Assembly (NCBI GenBank): GCA_037176725.1
Contig: JAZBRS010000076.1
Coordinates: 124,825,001-124,889,000, forward strand
Origin: Posidonia oceanica
Taxonomy: Eukaryota; Streptophyta; Magnoliopsida; Alismatales; Posidoniaceae
Length of the DNA stretch: 64,000 bases
Reading direction: 5' to 3'
Below the pieces are notes generated by a model that saw only the letters and a program-made list of their open reading frames with translations, made no database searches and had not been told where the DNA came from. Below, piece after piece: positions 63,756-64,000 of the stretch; positions within the stretch are counted from its first letter, which is position 1; the number at the start of each line of letters is the position of its first letter. The translations under genes and the position numbers were made by a program.

Positions 63756-64000
63756 TGTAGACACCCCATTTTGACCCCTTGTGTCGATGGTTTTCTCCGG
63801 AGGATGTGCTCGGTTGAGGCGAGACCCAATTGAACCTAAACCCTAGAAATCCCCAAAACTAAACCCACACAAAAGCCCATTTTCCTCTTCTTCATTGCAC
63901 CTACACTGCAAAACCCTAGCCCACTACCACACTTAAAAGGCCACTAAGCCAACCAAATCCACCAAGCCCACTCAACCCATTCAGCCCACAATCAAACCCA
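63756..64000 (+). repeat. Start of the 3' LTR of level-0 element
   Basis: TGTAGACACCCCATTTTGAC directly after PPT-CATC. It continues with AAACCCTAG-rich sequence, as in the other LTRs, and is cut by the window end. Confidence 0.8.

Larger units (their letters stand above)
50458..64000 (+). mobile_element. Level-0 Tat/Ogre-type element, 3' part only, interrupted
   Basis: Retained pieces: 51-bp array (50458-52370), hairpin-rich 3' UTR (52371-53386), 57094-57420, 63440-63755 with polypurine tract, and the beginning of the 3' LTR (63756). It is the host of the level-1 element, whose insertion cut the array, and of the Harbinger transposon and a solo LTR. Its coding part would lie beyond the left edge of the window. 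Confidence 0.82.

Noticed and set aside
1..64000. Host protein-coding genes, rRNA or microRNA genes
   Set aside because: All stretches with clear protein motifs belong to transposable elements. The remaining sequence is LTR, UTR or satellite; palindromes in the level-1 LTR are not arranged as a typical miRNA precursor.

Overview
The window is flowering-plant (most likely eudicot) repeat DNA made almost entirely of transposable elements nested inside one another. I see no ordinary host gene, rRNA, tRNA or CRISPR. The plant assignment rests on giant Ty3/Gypsy retrotransposons of the Tat/Ogre type (very long LTRs, a tRNA-Arg-like primer site, two RNase H domains, an extra downstream ORF of plant-mobile-domain/DUF7745 type) and on a PIF/Harbinger transposon with a plant Myb/SANT-like partner protein.

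Reconstructed layering, supported by LTR ends (TGT(A/T)GACACCCC...CTACA) and 5-bp target-site duplications. Level 0 (+ strand, oldest) is the 3' part of a Tat-type element: 50458-53386, 57094-57420, 63440-63755 and the start of its 3' LTR at 63756. It is interrupted by a PIF/Harbinger DNA transposon (53387-57093, with an inner copy at 53461-56942) and by a solo LTR (57421-63439, TSD CATAC). Level 1 (- strand) is inserted in the level-0 satellite array. It has its 5' LTR at 47248-50457, PBS, gag, protease, RT/RNase H, integrase, plant-mobile-domain ORF and 3' satellites, and runs off the left edge at base 1. All its genes are broken. Level 2 consists of two insertions in level 1: a complete 27,855-bp + strand element (13125-40979, TSD CTGTG) that splits its pol linker, and a - strand solo LTR (3286-9374, TSD CCATG) between its integrase and mobile-domain ORF.

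The complete level-2 element reads: 5' LTR (5.76 kb), PBS, about 1.2 kb leader, gag, protease plus G-patch-like segment, RT, degenerate RNase H, archaeal-type RNase H, integrase, a spacer with a tandem array, an intact 401-aa plant-mobile-domain/DUF7745-like ORF, about 3.2 kb of hairpin-bearing tandem repeats, polypurine tract, 3' LTR. Its two LTRs are nearly identical where compared, so it is young. Yet gag-pol is interrupted by three in-frame stops and a frame change. One stop (TGA before the integrase core) is shared with the level-1 copy.

The most unusual signals are non-coding. (1) The 3' regions of the elements are built from short hairpins whose stems change in a compensatory way while loops stay similar. 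(2) The level-1 LTR carries seven paired palindromic modules with the core GCGTCCAACGTTGGACGC. (3) A 9-base copy of the primer-binding site lies in U5 about 125 bp before the real one, and is exact or nearly so in four LTR types. Only visual alignment was possible; no database search or folding was run.
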